64,000 nt of DNA, taken from positions 746,501-810,500 of the forward strand of contig JASXTE010000011.1 of NCBI GenBank assembly GCA_030280995.1, in the 5' to 3' direction. Numbering within the stretch: the stretch's first letter is position 1; every line of letters starts with the position of its first letter. A program made the position numbers and the translations under genes. Source of the stretch: Hemileia vastatrix. Lineage: Eukaryota > Basidiomycota > Pucciniomycetes > Pucciniales > Zaghouaniaceae. The notes below the pieces were generated by a model that saw only the letters and a list, made by a program, of their open reading frames with translations, made no database searches and was not told the origin of the DNA. This document shows positions 32,833 through 44,370 of the stretch, one piece after another.

Positions 32833-33628
32833 TCAATTGAAAAGGTCAAGTAATTTTTTAATGTCCTCATAAGATTGGCCATTTTTAACACATTCCATAA
32901 TGAAATCTTTTTTTTTAAAACTCTCTTGTTTTTCCAATTCACAAGTAGCCATTTCTCTTTGAAATTGACGGTCATTTACTCTTTCCATCTGCTCTACCTC
33001 AAATTTTTTTTCTTCCAAATCTAAGGCTTGCTGATCTTTCCTTAGCATATGATCAAATTTCATCTTCTCAAAGTCAAGGGCATTATTTGCAATAGTTGAT
33101 TTCTCTGAGAAAATTAAATTGAAATAAATAAATAAATGAGTTAATGATTAAGATATATAGTAAACAAAACTTACTTATATCTTTTTTTTCAAAATAATCC
33201 TCAAGGGAGCCAAATGAGCTTGTTGAAGTATTACCACATTTTAATAGATGGTTCAAGTTCATTGAAGTTGAGGCTCGACGCTTTAGTTTGGAGTTTGAAC
33301 AAGAGGCTTCAGGAAGTTCTTCTAAAGCAGCTTCTAAAGAGGTATTCACATTTCCAGAATTGAGATTATTTAATGGAGATTGAGTTTGAGTAGGAGGAGA
33401 CTAGAAAGAAAGAGAAATTCAGAGAAGAATTGAAGAAAAAACAAAAAGTAAACATACATTTAAATTTTGGGCCTCTGAGGATTCAGATCTTCTGTGATAT
33501 AATTGTTTTGCTTGATAGTTGGGATCATCTTCAGCTGAACTATGGTTAGAAGGTGGAGGGGATTGATCTTCTTCAAGTAAAGGTGTTAAAAAAGAATGTA
33601 AACATGCCTGGTCAAAATATTGAAAATG
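32833..33628 (-). pseudogene. Harbinger-like accessory gene, three exons, N-truncated
   Basis: Minus-strand exons 33628-33458, 33400-33175 and 33104-32833 join in phase to 222 codons after removal of two introns (57 nt, GTATGT...TTCTAG; 70 nt, GTAAGT...TCTCAG). The open frame begins just after a TGA with HFQYFDQACLHSFLTP; no start Met is seen, so the N terminus (in such elements a Myb/SANT-like domain) seems lost. Middle: DDPNYQAKQLYHRRSESSEA, KRRASTSMNLNHLLK. C terminus: a Glu/Lys/Gln-rich coiled coil, DLEEKKFEVEQMERVNDRQF, ending IKKLLDLFN. It fits the second, DNA-binding protein of Harbinger elements, which assists transposase. Function inferred from position and architecture. Confidence 0.6.
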
Positions 33629-34191
33629 TCAGGAAGGGGTGTGTGCCGAGGATTGATGGGTAGGTAGCGAGGAAGGTCAGTGTGTCACATGTGACAGGGA
33701 TGGGGTAAGAAAGGAAGGGATGTTTTGTGGCCAAAATGTGGTTGTGAAAAAAAACGGGAAAAAAGTGCTGATTTGAGGTCATAACTGACACCCTTTTTTG
33801 AAATAAGTGACTTTTTTGCAAAATTTAAGTGCTGATTTGTAAGTGCTGATTTGGTTTGAAATCCGCACTTAATTTAAGTGCGGATTTGCCAGAACTGACA
33901 CCCCCTAATATATGGTTTTAGTTAATTAAATATAAAGTTATAATTATTTAATACATAAAAATGCACCATTATTTGTAGAATATAATATATATTATGTTTA
34001 ATTTAAATGTATAAAAAAATTTATATAAACAATAAAATTAATATAACACTTATATGTAATAAGATACTTATATAATTTTATTCTGCAATAAAATATTAAT
34101 TTATATACATTAAATACAATTCATACGCCATCTTTCAGGTCCTATAAGTTAACATATCATTTACTGGGCTCCTGAAATAGCCTGGCTGACA

Positions 34192-34203
34192 CTCCCTCAC
34201 TCT
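34192..34203 (-). other. Polypurine tract, C
   Basis: Minus strand AGAGTGAGGGAG immediately before the LTR start TGTCAGCC. Confidence 0.7.
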
Positions 34204-34269
34204 AAAAAAAACAATAAAAAAAATGCTAATATTTTTTCTTTTTGTATTTTTTCAACAGAGTAGGCAAAT

Positions 34270-37200
34270 TTAAAACTCCTTGCCAGGTATCCATGCATCA
34301 TGTTCAGATGATTTGTTCTTATATCTCAATAAATATTCAATACCTCTTTCAGAAGTGATAATTCTATCATTGAGAATTTTATCAATTTCTGCTGTTTCTG
34401 TGACTTCCTGAGGGTTTTTCTTAGGTCTTCCCCTTCTTTTGGGAAGTAAGTCACTGTTGGAAGTATAAGTCTTAAGCAAAGAAATGGGAAAAACAGGATG
34501 TTTCCTATCATATGGAGAATACAATACAACTTCCACTGCATTATCACCAAGCATTCTTTTAACAACAAATGGGCCTAAAAAAGGATCTTTTAATTTGTGG
34601 TTACCTTGTAAATTGAAATGGACAGTAGAGATCAACACTTCATCACCCTTGTTAAATGTGTATTCTTTATGGGATTTATCCCATCTTTTCTTTTCATATT
34701 CAAATGCTTTATCAATACAGCTCTGAGCATGTTTTCTGCATAGCTGTTGCATTTTCATGAAAGATTTTACACCAGGGTATAGTTCCAACTTAGGTAATTT
34801 ACTATTGAGAATCTTAGCAGGAGTATGTGGAACATAACCTAACCAAAGCTCAAAAGGCTTTTTCTCAGTGACAGAATGAACAGTGCTATTATATGCAAAT
34901 TCAAGACCAGGCAATAGAGTGACCCAATCATGAGTAAATCTGTCATTGTCTTTATATTCTAAACTAAAGGCACAATACCTTCTAATCATATCTTACAAAG
35001 TTTGAATCATTCTCTCAGCTAGACCATCAGTCTGAGGATGGTGAGCTGTAGACAATTTTAACTCACAGCCACAATTATCCATCAAAGAGGTCCAAAATTC
35101 AGAAGTAAATTTAGGATCCCTATCAGAGATAATGGCTTTGGAAAACCAATAATATTAAACATGTAAGACCACCATAAGAAAGCTAATTCTTTGGTGGATA
35201 CATCTTTGTGGGTTGGAATAAATTTGCACATTTTTGTGAATCTATCCACTATTACCCAACAAGAGTTAAAGCTGTCTTTACCTGCAACAGGAAGACCAGT
35301 GACAAAATCCATATTAATGATTTGCCAGGGATCATTAGGTGCTTCAATATGTTGTAACAACCCTGCCCTCTTACCTGTCAACCTTTTAGATTTTTGGCAG
35401 GAATCACAAGATTTTGTGTCTTCAGACATATTAGCCCACCATGCAGTGTTTTTGATTCTAATTAATATTTTTTCAAGATCAAAATGACCAGCTAATATGT
35501 CATCATGACAAAGTTTGAGGATAGTTTCTTTCATAGAAGGAGGAATTACAATTACATTAGTAAGCTTTCTTCTATAATATATATAGCCATCTTCAATAGA
35601 AAACTTTCCTTTACTCAAAGCATTTTGATACTTTGCAGGAAGAGTTTTTATTAATGCTTGAATTGAAGCATTCTTAGGATCATTTAAGATAGTAACCAAT
35701 TTATTTAAATCAGAATCCTTCTCATATGAATCCAGTATTAATTGCAATAACTCTTCTTCCATATCCACTACAAATATACCATGGATATGAACAGTATCAT
35801 CTTCAGGCACATAAGCAGTATTTGAGTCATTATTTGGCAGAGGCAATCTGGAGAGAATATCAACATTGGAGTGAACATTTCAAGCCCTATGGATAATTGT
35901 CATCTGGCCTCTGTATTCTTGAACAGAAAGTTGCCACCTGAACATATGTCTTTTAGGTGTCTTCAGGCTTAAGAGGGACTTCACAGCACTACAGTCAGTT
36001 ACCAATTCAAATTCTTGGTCATCTAGATAGTAATGAAGCTTCTCAAGAGCCCAAAAAACTGCTAATCACTCCAATTGAGTGGCACCATATTTCAATTCAC
36101 TATTTCTTAAGGTTCTTGAAATATAACAAATTACAAGCTCTGAGGATTTATCATTAATAATTTGTTTCTGGTGAAGGGAAGCACCCAGACCAATAAAGCT
36201 AGCATCTGTATACAGGACAAATGGCTTGTTAAAATCTGGAAGAGCCAATATAGGGGTGTCATTAAGCAACTTTTTAATGTATTAAAAGCTTTTTGACAGT
36301 CATTATTCCAGAGAAAGGCAACATCTTTTCTGGTCAGTTTTGTAAGAGGCAAGGCTATGACCTGATAATTTTTAATATATTGTCTATAATAGCCACACAT
36401 CCCCAAAAAACTTTGGATTTCTCTTACAGAAGTTGGTGCTTTCACATTTTGGATGGCAGCAACTTTTTTTTGGTCTACACAAATTTTTAAGCCTGACACA
36501 ACATGGCCAAGGACTTTCAAAGATTGAAAACCAAGTTTACACTTTTTTAAGGATAAGGTCATATTGATTTCATCCATTTTTTGGAAAACTTTATTCAAGT
36601 GAGTCATATGTTCATCAAAAGTTTTAGAAAAAAAAATGATGTCATCAATATAAACCATGGGCCATCCTTCAATAATTTCTTGATGGAAAGTGTTATCCAT
36701 GACTTTCTGGAAAACTGAAGGAGCATTTTTAGGGCCAAATGGCATCCTAAAATACTTATATATTCCCATATGAGTATCAATAGGCAAAAAGTTTTGAGAA
36801 TTTTTCTCAAGTGGAACTTGATGATAACCTTTATTACCATCCAGACAACTAATAAATTTTGCACCTTGCAAGTTAGCATGTATTGAATTAATTCTGGGTA
36901 AAGGATAGATATCATCAACAGTATAAGTGTTCAAAGCTCTGTAATCTCCACATAATCTAGCCTTATCTTTTTCATAAGAAATCAAGACTGGGGAGATGAC
37001 ACAATATTTGGGGGTGACATCTACTTTCTCAATGATATTCATTTTTAATAATGTTACAATATTATCTTCAATATCTTTTCTTTTTGATGGAGAAGCAGGA
37101 TATGGTTTTTTCTTAAGAGTAGGAGGAATATCACTCAAATTACAGGATTAGATAATTTTCATTTCTTCCTGAACAATTCCCAAGACATGAGAACCATGAG

Positions 37201-37890
37201 CAAAAGCCATAGGTAAAGAGGTAATAGAGGCAATAATAGAATCCTTTTGTTCACTAGTCAACTGATCACCAAAAGAAGCAGTATTTATTTCATTTAATAA
37301 ATCATCCATTTCAGTTGTTGTTCTGCCTTTACACTGGATTAGTGAGTTACAAGACTTCAACAGATGCCTAGAAGGTTTTCTAGAAGAGGAAATTTTGAAT
37401 TTCCTTTTTCCATTCATTCCTAAGGTAAAGCAATTATTTGCTGGGTCCAATTTCACACCAAACATGGTTAAAATATCATTTCCCATAATAAACCAATTGC
37501 TTAAATTATCATTTTTCATGACAAAAAATTCACAAATAGCTCTGACAAAACCACCATTATATTTGAAGAATACAGAAGTTTTGTATTTGCCAATAGGAAT
37601 TAAGGTAGAACCATACCCTCTCCATTTTCAGAAGTTATAGGTAATAATTTACTCAAATATTCCTTATCCACTGAAGCTAAAGCTTTTTCAGACACTATAC
37701 TTCCTCCAGCACCAGAATCAAAAACTACATCAACATTTTTACCATTAATGATAACAGGTGCCTTCAAAGGGGATATAGGTATAGAATTGTTAGTAATATC
37801 TTTAATTATCTCAGCATTTTCTACTGAAGATAAATCCAATACACATTCTTCAGATATATTATTTAAATAATGGACATCCTGTTCCAACAT
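34270..37890 (-). pseudogene. C pol: protease to chromodomain
   Basis: Protease NVDVVFDSGAGGSIVSEKAL (D-S-G). RT (37138-36131): LDGNKGYHQVPLEKNSQNF, FRMPFGPKNAPSVFQKVMD, MVYIDDIIFFSKTFDEH (Y-I-D-D intact), LGMCGYYRQYIKNYQ. A frame change near 36260 enters RNase H (LYTDASFIGLGASLHQ). Integrase 35846-35082: DILAGHFDLEK...SCDSCQKSK, NMDFVTGLPVAGK. A lesion near 35130 breaks the second Asp segment, and stops near 34990 break the segment before MIRRYCAF. GPF module PFLGPFVVKRMLG. Chromodomain IEYLLRYKNKSSEHDAWIPG. Several frame changes make it non-functional. Confidence 0.92.
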
Positions 37891-40370
37891 TAAAACATCT
37901 TTAACAGATTCATTGTCATAGGAGATATTACTTTCACATTCACTAGAAGAATTATTGACATCAAGTTCAACTTCATCAGTGTCTTCATTTTGTTCAACAA
38001 GATGAATTTTCTTGTCACAAACATGACCCTTCTGCCACGGTTTGTTACATTTATAACAAGTATTTGTTGCATATTTTTTAGGTGCAACTGGGGCAGAGGG
38101 TTTACCAGATTTTTCTGGGAGCTTTATAGAAGGTTTATTCTGATCATTATAAGATTTACTAAGGTAATTCTTTGGTTCATATCTATGGTTGAGTAGTACC
38201 TCATTAAATATATTAATGAAAGAAGAATTTTCCCTTACATGCTCAGTTCTAGCTACAATTTAATCTCTAAGAGAATTTGGTAATTTATACAAGATTTTAT
38301 CTCTCCAAATATCATAATCCATCTTTGGATCAATTTCTCTTGGGATTTTTTTCACTTTCATAAGAAAAACAATGGGCTTTTCAACAGAGGAGGATACATA
38401 TCTAGTATTCTCATACAGTCTTTGCTGAGCTAACCTGAATTTTGAACCACCAAACTGATTCTCAATCAAGGATTTCCAATCATTCCATGTATAATGATTG
38501 TTATCTAAAAGAACAGATTCATACCACATCAAGACTACATTGGAAAATAAAGAAATTAGCTTAGAAACAATTTCCTCATCAGGTAGTTTATAAGATCACT
38601 TTAAATTATCAATTCTTTGGATAAAGTGTTGCCAATCAGAGGAAGAATCACCATCAAAGGTAGGATATTGTTCTAACTTAGGCCAATTTTTCTGACTACT
38701 GGGATGGTCCACTTTTTGGTTTGAATTATTCATCATTAATAATTCCTGAAGTTTAGCCAGGTGTTCAGAAATTTCATTATTTACAGAAAAAGCTGGTGCA
38801 TGACCATCACAAGATTTTTTGCTAGTAGCAAAAGATTTTACAGACTCATTGTCAGTTTGTTTAATGGTTGAAATATGAGGAAGAAAGGATGAACTTTGCT
38901 CAGGTTTTTTTCCTTTATTTTTATGCAGCTTATTGACAGCATTCTCATTCAATTCATTATTGATGGTTAAGGTTGAGAATTTTTCCTGCAGGTCAGACAC
39001 ATAGTTTCTTATTCTTGGAATTTCAGACATCTGGTCATTTACTTTTGCAAGAGATAGAACATTTCTGTCCTCAGAAACTTGGTGTTTGGCACTTAGTGCA
39101 TGGAAATCATTTTTTAGCTTTTTAAACTCATTTTGTAGAGATTTTATTTCATTTTTTAATGAATAATTTTCTTCAATAAGGGGTTTCAATTCACTCAAGT
39201 TCTTATGTAGATTGATATTTCTATCTGAGATAGCTCTATGGTCACTCCTTATTTGTTTTTGTTGACTAAGAACAATATTCAAGGCTTCTTTGATTTTTAA
39301 ATAAGCTGTATCTTGTACAGAAGAACTCACTTTACATTGCAAGTGTAAATTATTTAATCTATCATTTTCATGGATTAACACATCTCTCAAATGTTTGTCT
39401 TTCACAACATTAAAATCAAGGGTATCTTTCAATATTTTCTCAGAAGTTTTATGGTATAGATTTGAGGGGGAACAGAATCTTTTTTAATTGCAAGAGAAGG
39501 ATTAATTAAAGAAGTAGAAGTTAAATGTAAAGGTTCATCAAATGACAATTTTCTAATTACATCAATAGGGCTACTAGTTACAGGAAGCTGTCTTTTAACA
39601 GGTTTAACTGTTCTTTCACCATGTTCAATAATATTACCTGCAGAAGAAGTTTTATTAGATAAAATACCCAAGTGACTATCAACCAAATTACTTACCATGG
39701 AAGAGGAGGAAACTTCCACTGAGACTGAGTTTGGGATTGTGCTTGGGCCTTCTTCCTCCTGCTTTGTTGGTAGGGATGAGGAGGTGGATGGAAATTGGGT
39801 GTTCTGGATGGGCCAGGCTGATGAGGAGGGTGTTTCACATTCTGTTGGTAGTGACTCATTAGATAATCCCATTTCCATTGCTCTACTTCCATAGTATTTG
39901 GATTTTGGATGGAGGAGCTGGGTAGCTGTGAAGGTTGAGCCTGAAACTGAGGCTGATTGGGAGGCAACTGAGGAGGGGCCTGGGCCTGATTTTGGTTCCT
40001 GAGTTCTTGAACCTGATCCCACAAGGTGTCTACTTTTACTTTGTACCTCATGTTTTCTGTCTTCAGCTCTTTTATATGACTGGACAGGTTTCTGATTTGT
40101 TGTGGTAGAGGAAGCTTTTTTATTTTGAATCCTTTTGGAAGACCTTCTTGAGGTACTAGAGGCTTTACTTCCTTCTGTTGTGCTGGGGGAAGGGGGTTTG
40201 ATTTGTTTACCTCTCCTGTCATTTCCACATCATGAATTATGTGAATTTTTCTTGTTAGCATAAGATTTGTTATGTTAAACTTTAGAAGAACTCACAGTAT
40301 CAGCATCATAATCAATTTCAATTTCATCCACTTGCATGTTATCCATTTTTTCAGCCAAATCGTTGGACAT
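37890..40370 (-). pseudogene. C gag
   Basis: The best start is the ATG at 40370 (MSNDLAEKMDNMQVDEIEID), in the same frame as the later gag segment. Two stops early on (near KV-stop-HNKSYANKK and HNS-stop-C). Ser/Thr/Pro-rich region 40022-39429, coiled-coil region 39432-38596 (IKSLQNEFKKLKNDFHAL), capsid-like YPTFDGDSSSDWQHFIQRID and FGGSKFRLAQQRLYENTRY, zinc knuckle TCYKCNKPWQKGHVCDK (about 38010-38060). Multiple frame changes. The order matches B gag. Confidence 0.82.
39692..40261 (-). CDS. Overlapping ORF (ORFb) in C gag, up to 189 aa, W-K-W-D protein
   Basis: An intact frame +1 to gag, as in B1. It could start at MLTRKIHIIHDVEMTGE or at the internal MTGEVNKSNPLPPAQ, which aligns by position with the B start. 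Residues about 50-85 are a likely coiled coil (IRNLSSHIKELKTENMRYKV). Gln/Pro-rich repeats follow (APPQLPPNQPQFQAQPSQ), then VEQWKWDYLMSHYQQN, a basic stretch SRRKKAQAQ, and the ending PLPW-stop. It is free of stops where the overlapping gag frame has two. Function unknown. Confidence 0.5.
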   Translation of the reverse strand: MLTRKIHIIHDVEMTGEVNKSNPLPPAQQKEVKPLVPQEGLPKGFKIKKLPLPQQIRNLSSHIKELKTENMRYKVKVDTLWDQVQELRNQNQAQAPPQLPPNQPQFQAQPSQLPSSSIQNPNTMEVEQWKWDYLMSHYQQNVKHPPHQPGPSRTPNFHPPPHPYQQSRRKKAQAQSQTQSQWKFPPLPW

Positions 40371-41023
40371 AATAGTGGGAAGATTAATTAATTCTTTAAA
40401 AAAATTAATTAAAGTTAGTTAATAATTGCTTCAAATAAAAATTTTTTATTAATTAAATTATAAAGAAAATTTAATATAAAGTAATATTTATAAAAATTTA
40501 TTAATAAAATGGATTGCACAGCTAAATTGGGAATAACCAGATAAGTTAATTCAACCATTTAAATTACCAAAATTAAATATGGCAATATATGGCACTAAGT
40601 ACAAAGTACTATTTAAGTCAACCAAAATGAACAAAAAAAATTAATAAAAGAAAATTAATTTAATATTTAAAATTTTATTAATAATTATGTTAATTTCTTC
40701 TAGGACTAAGAGGAATTAAACACTCTATAATAGTCAACTAGGTAAAAAAAATTATAATAATTGAACGCTTACACTCAGTGAATCAGCAATTAAGCCACAA
40801 TCACTGTTATTGCAGTAAAAATATAGTAATAAGAGTGAGAGGTGCAAAGGCGAACTTACTATAGTGATCGAAAAATCACTTCAAAATAATATAAGAATTA
40901 AAATAATATAAACCTAATATATCGAACCCAAGTTTGAAACACGGTCGCGGCAAAAGTTTCTTTTTTGCTAGGTGGTCCGTGCGTTTGTCGTTTGTCGCCA
41001 GGCTTGATCATCATCGTCGTTTA
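40371..41023 (-). other. C 5' untranslated region
   Basis: AT-rich leader between the primer-binding site and gag on the minus strand. No gene seen. A CG-rich patch (GGTCGCGGCAAAAG, TGCGTTTGTCGTTTGTCG) lies near 40940-41000. Confidence 0.5.
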
Positions 41024-41036
41024 GGAAAGGTCCCCA
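41024..41036 (-). other. Primer-binding-like site, C
   Basis: Minus strand TGGGGACCTTTCC, two bases after the LTR end. Shared with B and E. Confidence 0.6.
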
Positions 41037-41038
41037 GT

Positions 41039-42175
41039 TGTCAGTCAGTCGTCTAGAAGAGCGAAGAAGAAGGGGAAGAAAGAGAGGAGGACAAGGAGGA
41101 AATGGTTATTTGAGAAATAAAAGAAATAAAGTATAATAAAATTATTTAATTTTTTGAAGAGAAGCAACGATGAGTTTCTTGAGAGATGAGACAACAATGG
41201 AGTTTTTATTAAATAACACTATTATTTTAATGTTAAGGCCTCTGCGCGGCAAACACTATGATCACTATCAGACTTAAGCCAACCTTTTAATTGTTATATA
41301 GAATTTTAATTAGAAATTTTGATACTAATAAAAAAATAATATAAACGTAATAAAATTATATTTAAGTTGTTGAGTGTATAGTAAGTGATGGGGCTACAGG
41401 GGATTAACCAAGGCCTTTTTATAGGCAATGGGCCCTCTGAAGAGCTACTATATTTGTAAATACAAGAAATATAATAGAATGAAACAAGAATCTAAAAGAA
41501 TAAGTGAAACATAACAATGTAGAGAACAATATGAAACAAATAGTTTAAAACCCCAATTAAGAATCCAATTTTCCCACAATAAATTCCTAAATCAGTAAGT
41601 AAAAATAGTGAATAACTAAACAAGCCTGGAACATAGGAAATATGAGAAAAATAATTCAAAACAGATGGTGCAGTCTGATTTAAGGATTTTAAGTGAAACA
41701 AAAAATATTTTGACGCAACAAAATATGTAATTAATTTCAATTTAGTATTAATTAGTTTTTCCTGAAACAATTATGGGTCAAAAGAAGCGTCATTATTTAT
41801 TTTTTAATACTATAAAAAATGTTATTTAATGTATAAATATAAATAATTAATTTAATTATATTATAAGTCAATTTTAAAATTATAATTATAATATATGGTT
41901 TTAATTAATTAAATATAAAGTTATAATTATTAAATACATAAAAATGTGCTATTATTTGTAGAATATATATATATTATGTTTAATTTAAATGTATAAAAAA
42001 ATTTATATAAACAATAAAATTAATATAACACTTATATGTAATAAGATACTTATATAATTTTATTATGCAATAAAATATTAATTTATATACATTAAATACA
42101 ATTCTTACGCCCTCTTTTTCAGGTCCTATAAGTTAACATATCATTTACTGGGCTCCTGGAATAGCCTGGCTGACA
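41039..42175 (-). repeat. C 5' LTR (right), 1137 bp
   Basis: Minus strand begins TGTCAGCCAGGCTATTCC and ends GACTGACTGACA. It keeps the uninterrupted target site of the Harbinger-like element at about 41887-41895. Confidence 0.92.
41414..41425 (-). promoter_or_regulatory. TATA-like box in the C 5' LTR
   Basis: Minus strand CCTATAAAAAGG. The same sequence is in the left LTR near 30550. Confidence 0.45.
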
Positions 42176-42824
42176 GTTAATATGGATGCTTGGGGATGTT
42201 ATTGTGGCTTGGAAATTTAATTTGTTTCCTTTATATACTTTGTGTTTCATTTGATTTCTTTTGGATTAGTTATTTTACCTGTTTCTTTATGGTATCTGCT
42301 TTTATCTGGATTTTCTATTTATGGTATGTGTCAGTGTTATCATTGATTGTGATAGAGGGTCCTTACTGGAGGTATGGGTGTTGAATATGCTTGAAGTAGA
42401 CGCTATGGGGAGGTGATGGGCCCTCAAAGTGCTGTAATTGCCAGGGATAGCAGCGACATCATCTGGATTGGAGGTCTGTGCCCTCCAGTGGATTTTGGTA
42501 TAAGTAAGGGAGGATTTTGACGGTTATTAGACATCACTTACTTAATAAAATTCAATTAAACATTTAAACACAATTATTCTCATTTAGAAATATATTATAA
42601 AGCCTTTTTAAATTGATATTTTCATTATATAAGCTATAACTATATTCTATTTATCTATTTTCCACCACTAGCACACAATTAAATCCAAGTATTGTGAGTT
42701 TTATTCAAGTATAACTATTTTATTAGTCTTCCCCTGATGTTTAATAACTAAATCATTTATAAATAATTAGTAGGAACATTAATAAATACTATTAAATAAT
42801 CCTTATATACTAGATACACTGAAG

Positions 42825-43852
42825 ATCCCTTTGGGGAAAATGGACCCTAGGACACCTCTCCCCTTGCCTCCCTGGATTTACCCCTTTTTAAAAATTATTA
42901 TCTATCCCTCCAAAGATGAGGCATTTTCCAAAGTTATTAATCTTACCAAATCTTCAGCGCTCTCTTCCTATTTCATCTACTCTGATGGCTCAAAGTCCCA
43001 CAAGGGCACATTTTCAGCAGCCTATGATCGCAATCAAAATTTTCCATATGTCACCCAACTGGTGGATGATTGTTTGGGGCTCATTGTTTTTGAATCTGAG
43101 CTCATGGGAATCTTCCTAGGCCTACTTATTTTTCTTAACAACCCACTTTGCCACCTTTTTTATTCTCTTACCATCCTAACAGACAACCAAGCAGCCATCT
43201 GCTTCCTCTCTTCTCCATCCTTGGCTACTCACAATCCAATAATTTTTCTCTCAATTCTTACCACCACAAACAATTTATTATCTCACAACTTAAACCTGTC
43301 CCTTACTCTTCATTGGTGCCATGGTCACATGGGGATCAAAGTTAACTCTCTTTTAGATGCCTTCCCTAATTGTTCTCATCCCATGGCTACATCATCTAAG
43401 TCTCTCTTCTCAATAAAATTCCCTCCACCTTCTGTTTCACACTTAAAAACTATCCTTAAATCCTGTAACAAAGCTCTCCTTTATTACCCTCCCAATGCTG
43501 AAACTCTTAGAATGTTAAGAGGAAATTTTTACCTGCTAGGAATGTATAAAACCCTTACTGATCTCCCCAGGGCACACACCAAATATTTTTTCAATGCTGC
43601 TTGGTCCACTCTCTCTTGAAACATTACTTATACCAAATCAAAGCATCAGATTCCCCTTTCTGCCCCTCATTTCCTTCTTCTAAAGACACCCCTGAGCACA
43701 TCCTTATTTTCCACCCCTCTCACATGACTCAACACCACATACTTCTAAAGGCTGCTCAAAAATACAATATTTGCTTCACCACTTCCAGTATTCTTTCTCT
43801 GTCTCCCATTTCCCCACTTGTTGCTAAATTTCTTGCTCTTTATTATACCTAG
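42825..43852 (+). pseudogene. LINE RNase H and C-terminal domain
   Basis: Continuation of the LINE RT ORF after the solo LTR. RNase H: YFIYSDGSKSHKGTFSAAYD (Asp), VFESELMGIFLGLLIF (Glu), LTILTDNQAAICFLSS (Asp), LTLHWCHGHMGIKVNSLLD (His). A stop at 43617 and a frame change lead to SPFCPSFPSSKDTPEHILIF, a Cys/His tail like the C-terminal zinc region of RNase H-bearing LINEs. Ends LYYT-stop at 43852. Confidence 0.85.
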
Positions 43853-44370
43853 CCAAAGCATCCCAGAGTTTTTACAGAGCTTTTCTGGAGCATTCCAGAG
43901 CTTTTACAGACTTCTGGAATCAATTAGAGCCTTAAAATTCTTATAAAAATCTTGAAAGTTTACAGATAATAGAGTTACTTCTTATTTAAAATCTCATCTA
44001 ATTTTTGTATTCTGTGCAGCCCTATTTATCTAGTAAAAAATATCAAACTTAAGTAATTTATAAAAATCAAAAATAATCAGAAATACTTTATAAATTTATT
44101 AAAAATAGAAGAAAAATACTAAAACTTTTTCCAAAAATTCCCAAAGCTTCTTGTGGCTCATGAATTTATTTTCCATAATTTTTTAGACCTCTACTTGCAT
44201 TTTCTGACCATTAATTAATTGCTTAATCTTGACTTGTAAAATTAACTCCTTTTTAAACCATTTTATTTACCCATTCTTTCAAATATAAATCATTATAAAA
44301 TTAAATTGGATTTTCCAATCTCTATAAAATACTCCAAAAAACTCCATTTTAATAAACCTAGTACCATACC
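43853..44370 (+). other. LINE 3' region, AT-rich
   Basis: Starts with two short repeats (CAGAG-TTTTTACAGA / CAGAGCTTTTACAGAC, 43870-43911), then AT-rich DNA with no gene. The exact LINE end is not visible; no poly-A tail or target repeat identified. Confidence 0.4.

Larger units (their letters stand above)
31025..33905 (+). mobile_element. PIF/Harbinger-like DNA transposon, 2881 bp, defective
   Basis: The 31-bp terminal inverted repeats are perfect (GGGGGTGTCAGTTCTGGCAA... at 31025-31055 and 33875-33905). TAATA flanks both sides (31020-31024, 33906-33910); the empty site in the other C LTR (about 41887-41895) has TAATA once. Subterminal AAATCCGCACTT motifs occur in both orientations at both ends. 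It carries a partial transposase gene and a spliced accessory gene. Harbinger elements usually give a 3-bp TWA duplication; the five bases here include TAA. Confidence 0.88.
30169..34191 (-). repeat. C 3' LTR (left), interrupted by the Harbinger-like element
   Basis: Plus-strand start TGTCGGTCAGTCGTC, end CCTGGCTGACA. Outside the insertion it is nearly identical to 41039-42175, which suggests a fairly recent C insertion. Confidence 0.9.
30169..42175 (-). mobile_element. Chromovirus C (inverted), carrying a DNA transposon in its 3' LTR
   Basis: LTRs at 30169-34191 (interrupted) and 41039-42175. With the DNA transposon and one TAATA removed, the left LTR is 1137 bp, exactly the length of the right LTR. 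The target duplication is CTTAA (30164-30168) and GTTAA (42176-42180); undisturbed B LTRs have GGTTAA at this point, so the left copy mutated. The internal region runs from 41038 down to 34192. Confidence 0.92.
20808..42824 (+). mobile_element. Solo LTR of family B in the LINE, split by two nested elements
   Basis: LTR pieces are 20808-21118, 29944-30168 and 42176-42824. The start TTTCAGCC stands for TGTCAGCC and the end ACTGAAG for ACTGACA. ATCCC flanks both sides (20803-20807 and 42825-42829). Counting target duplications once, the pieces total 1175 bp, matching other B LTRs (1165-1176). No internal B sequence belongs to it, so it is a solo LTR. It received B1 and then, or separately, C. 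Confidence 0.85.
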
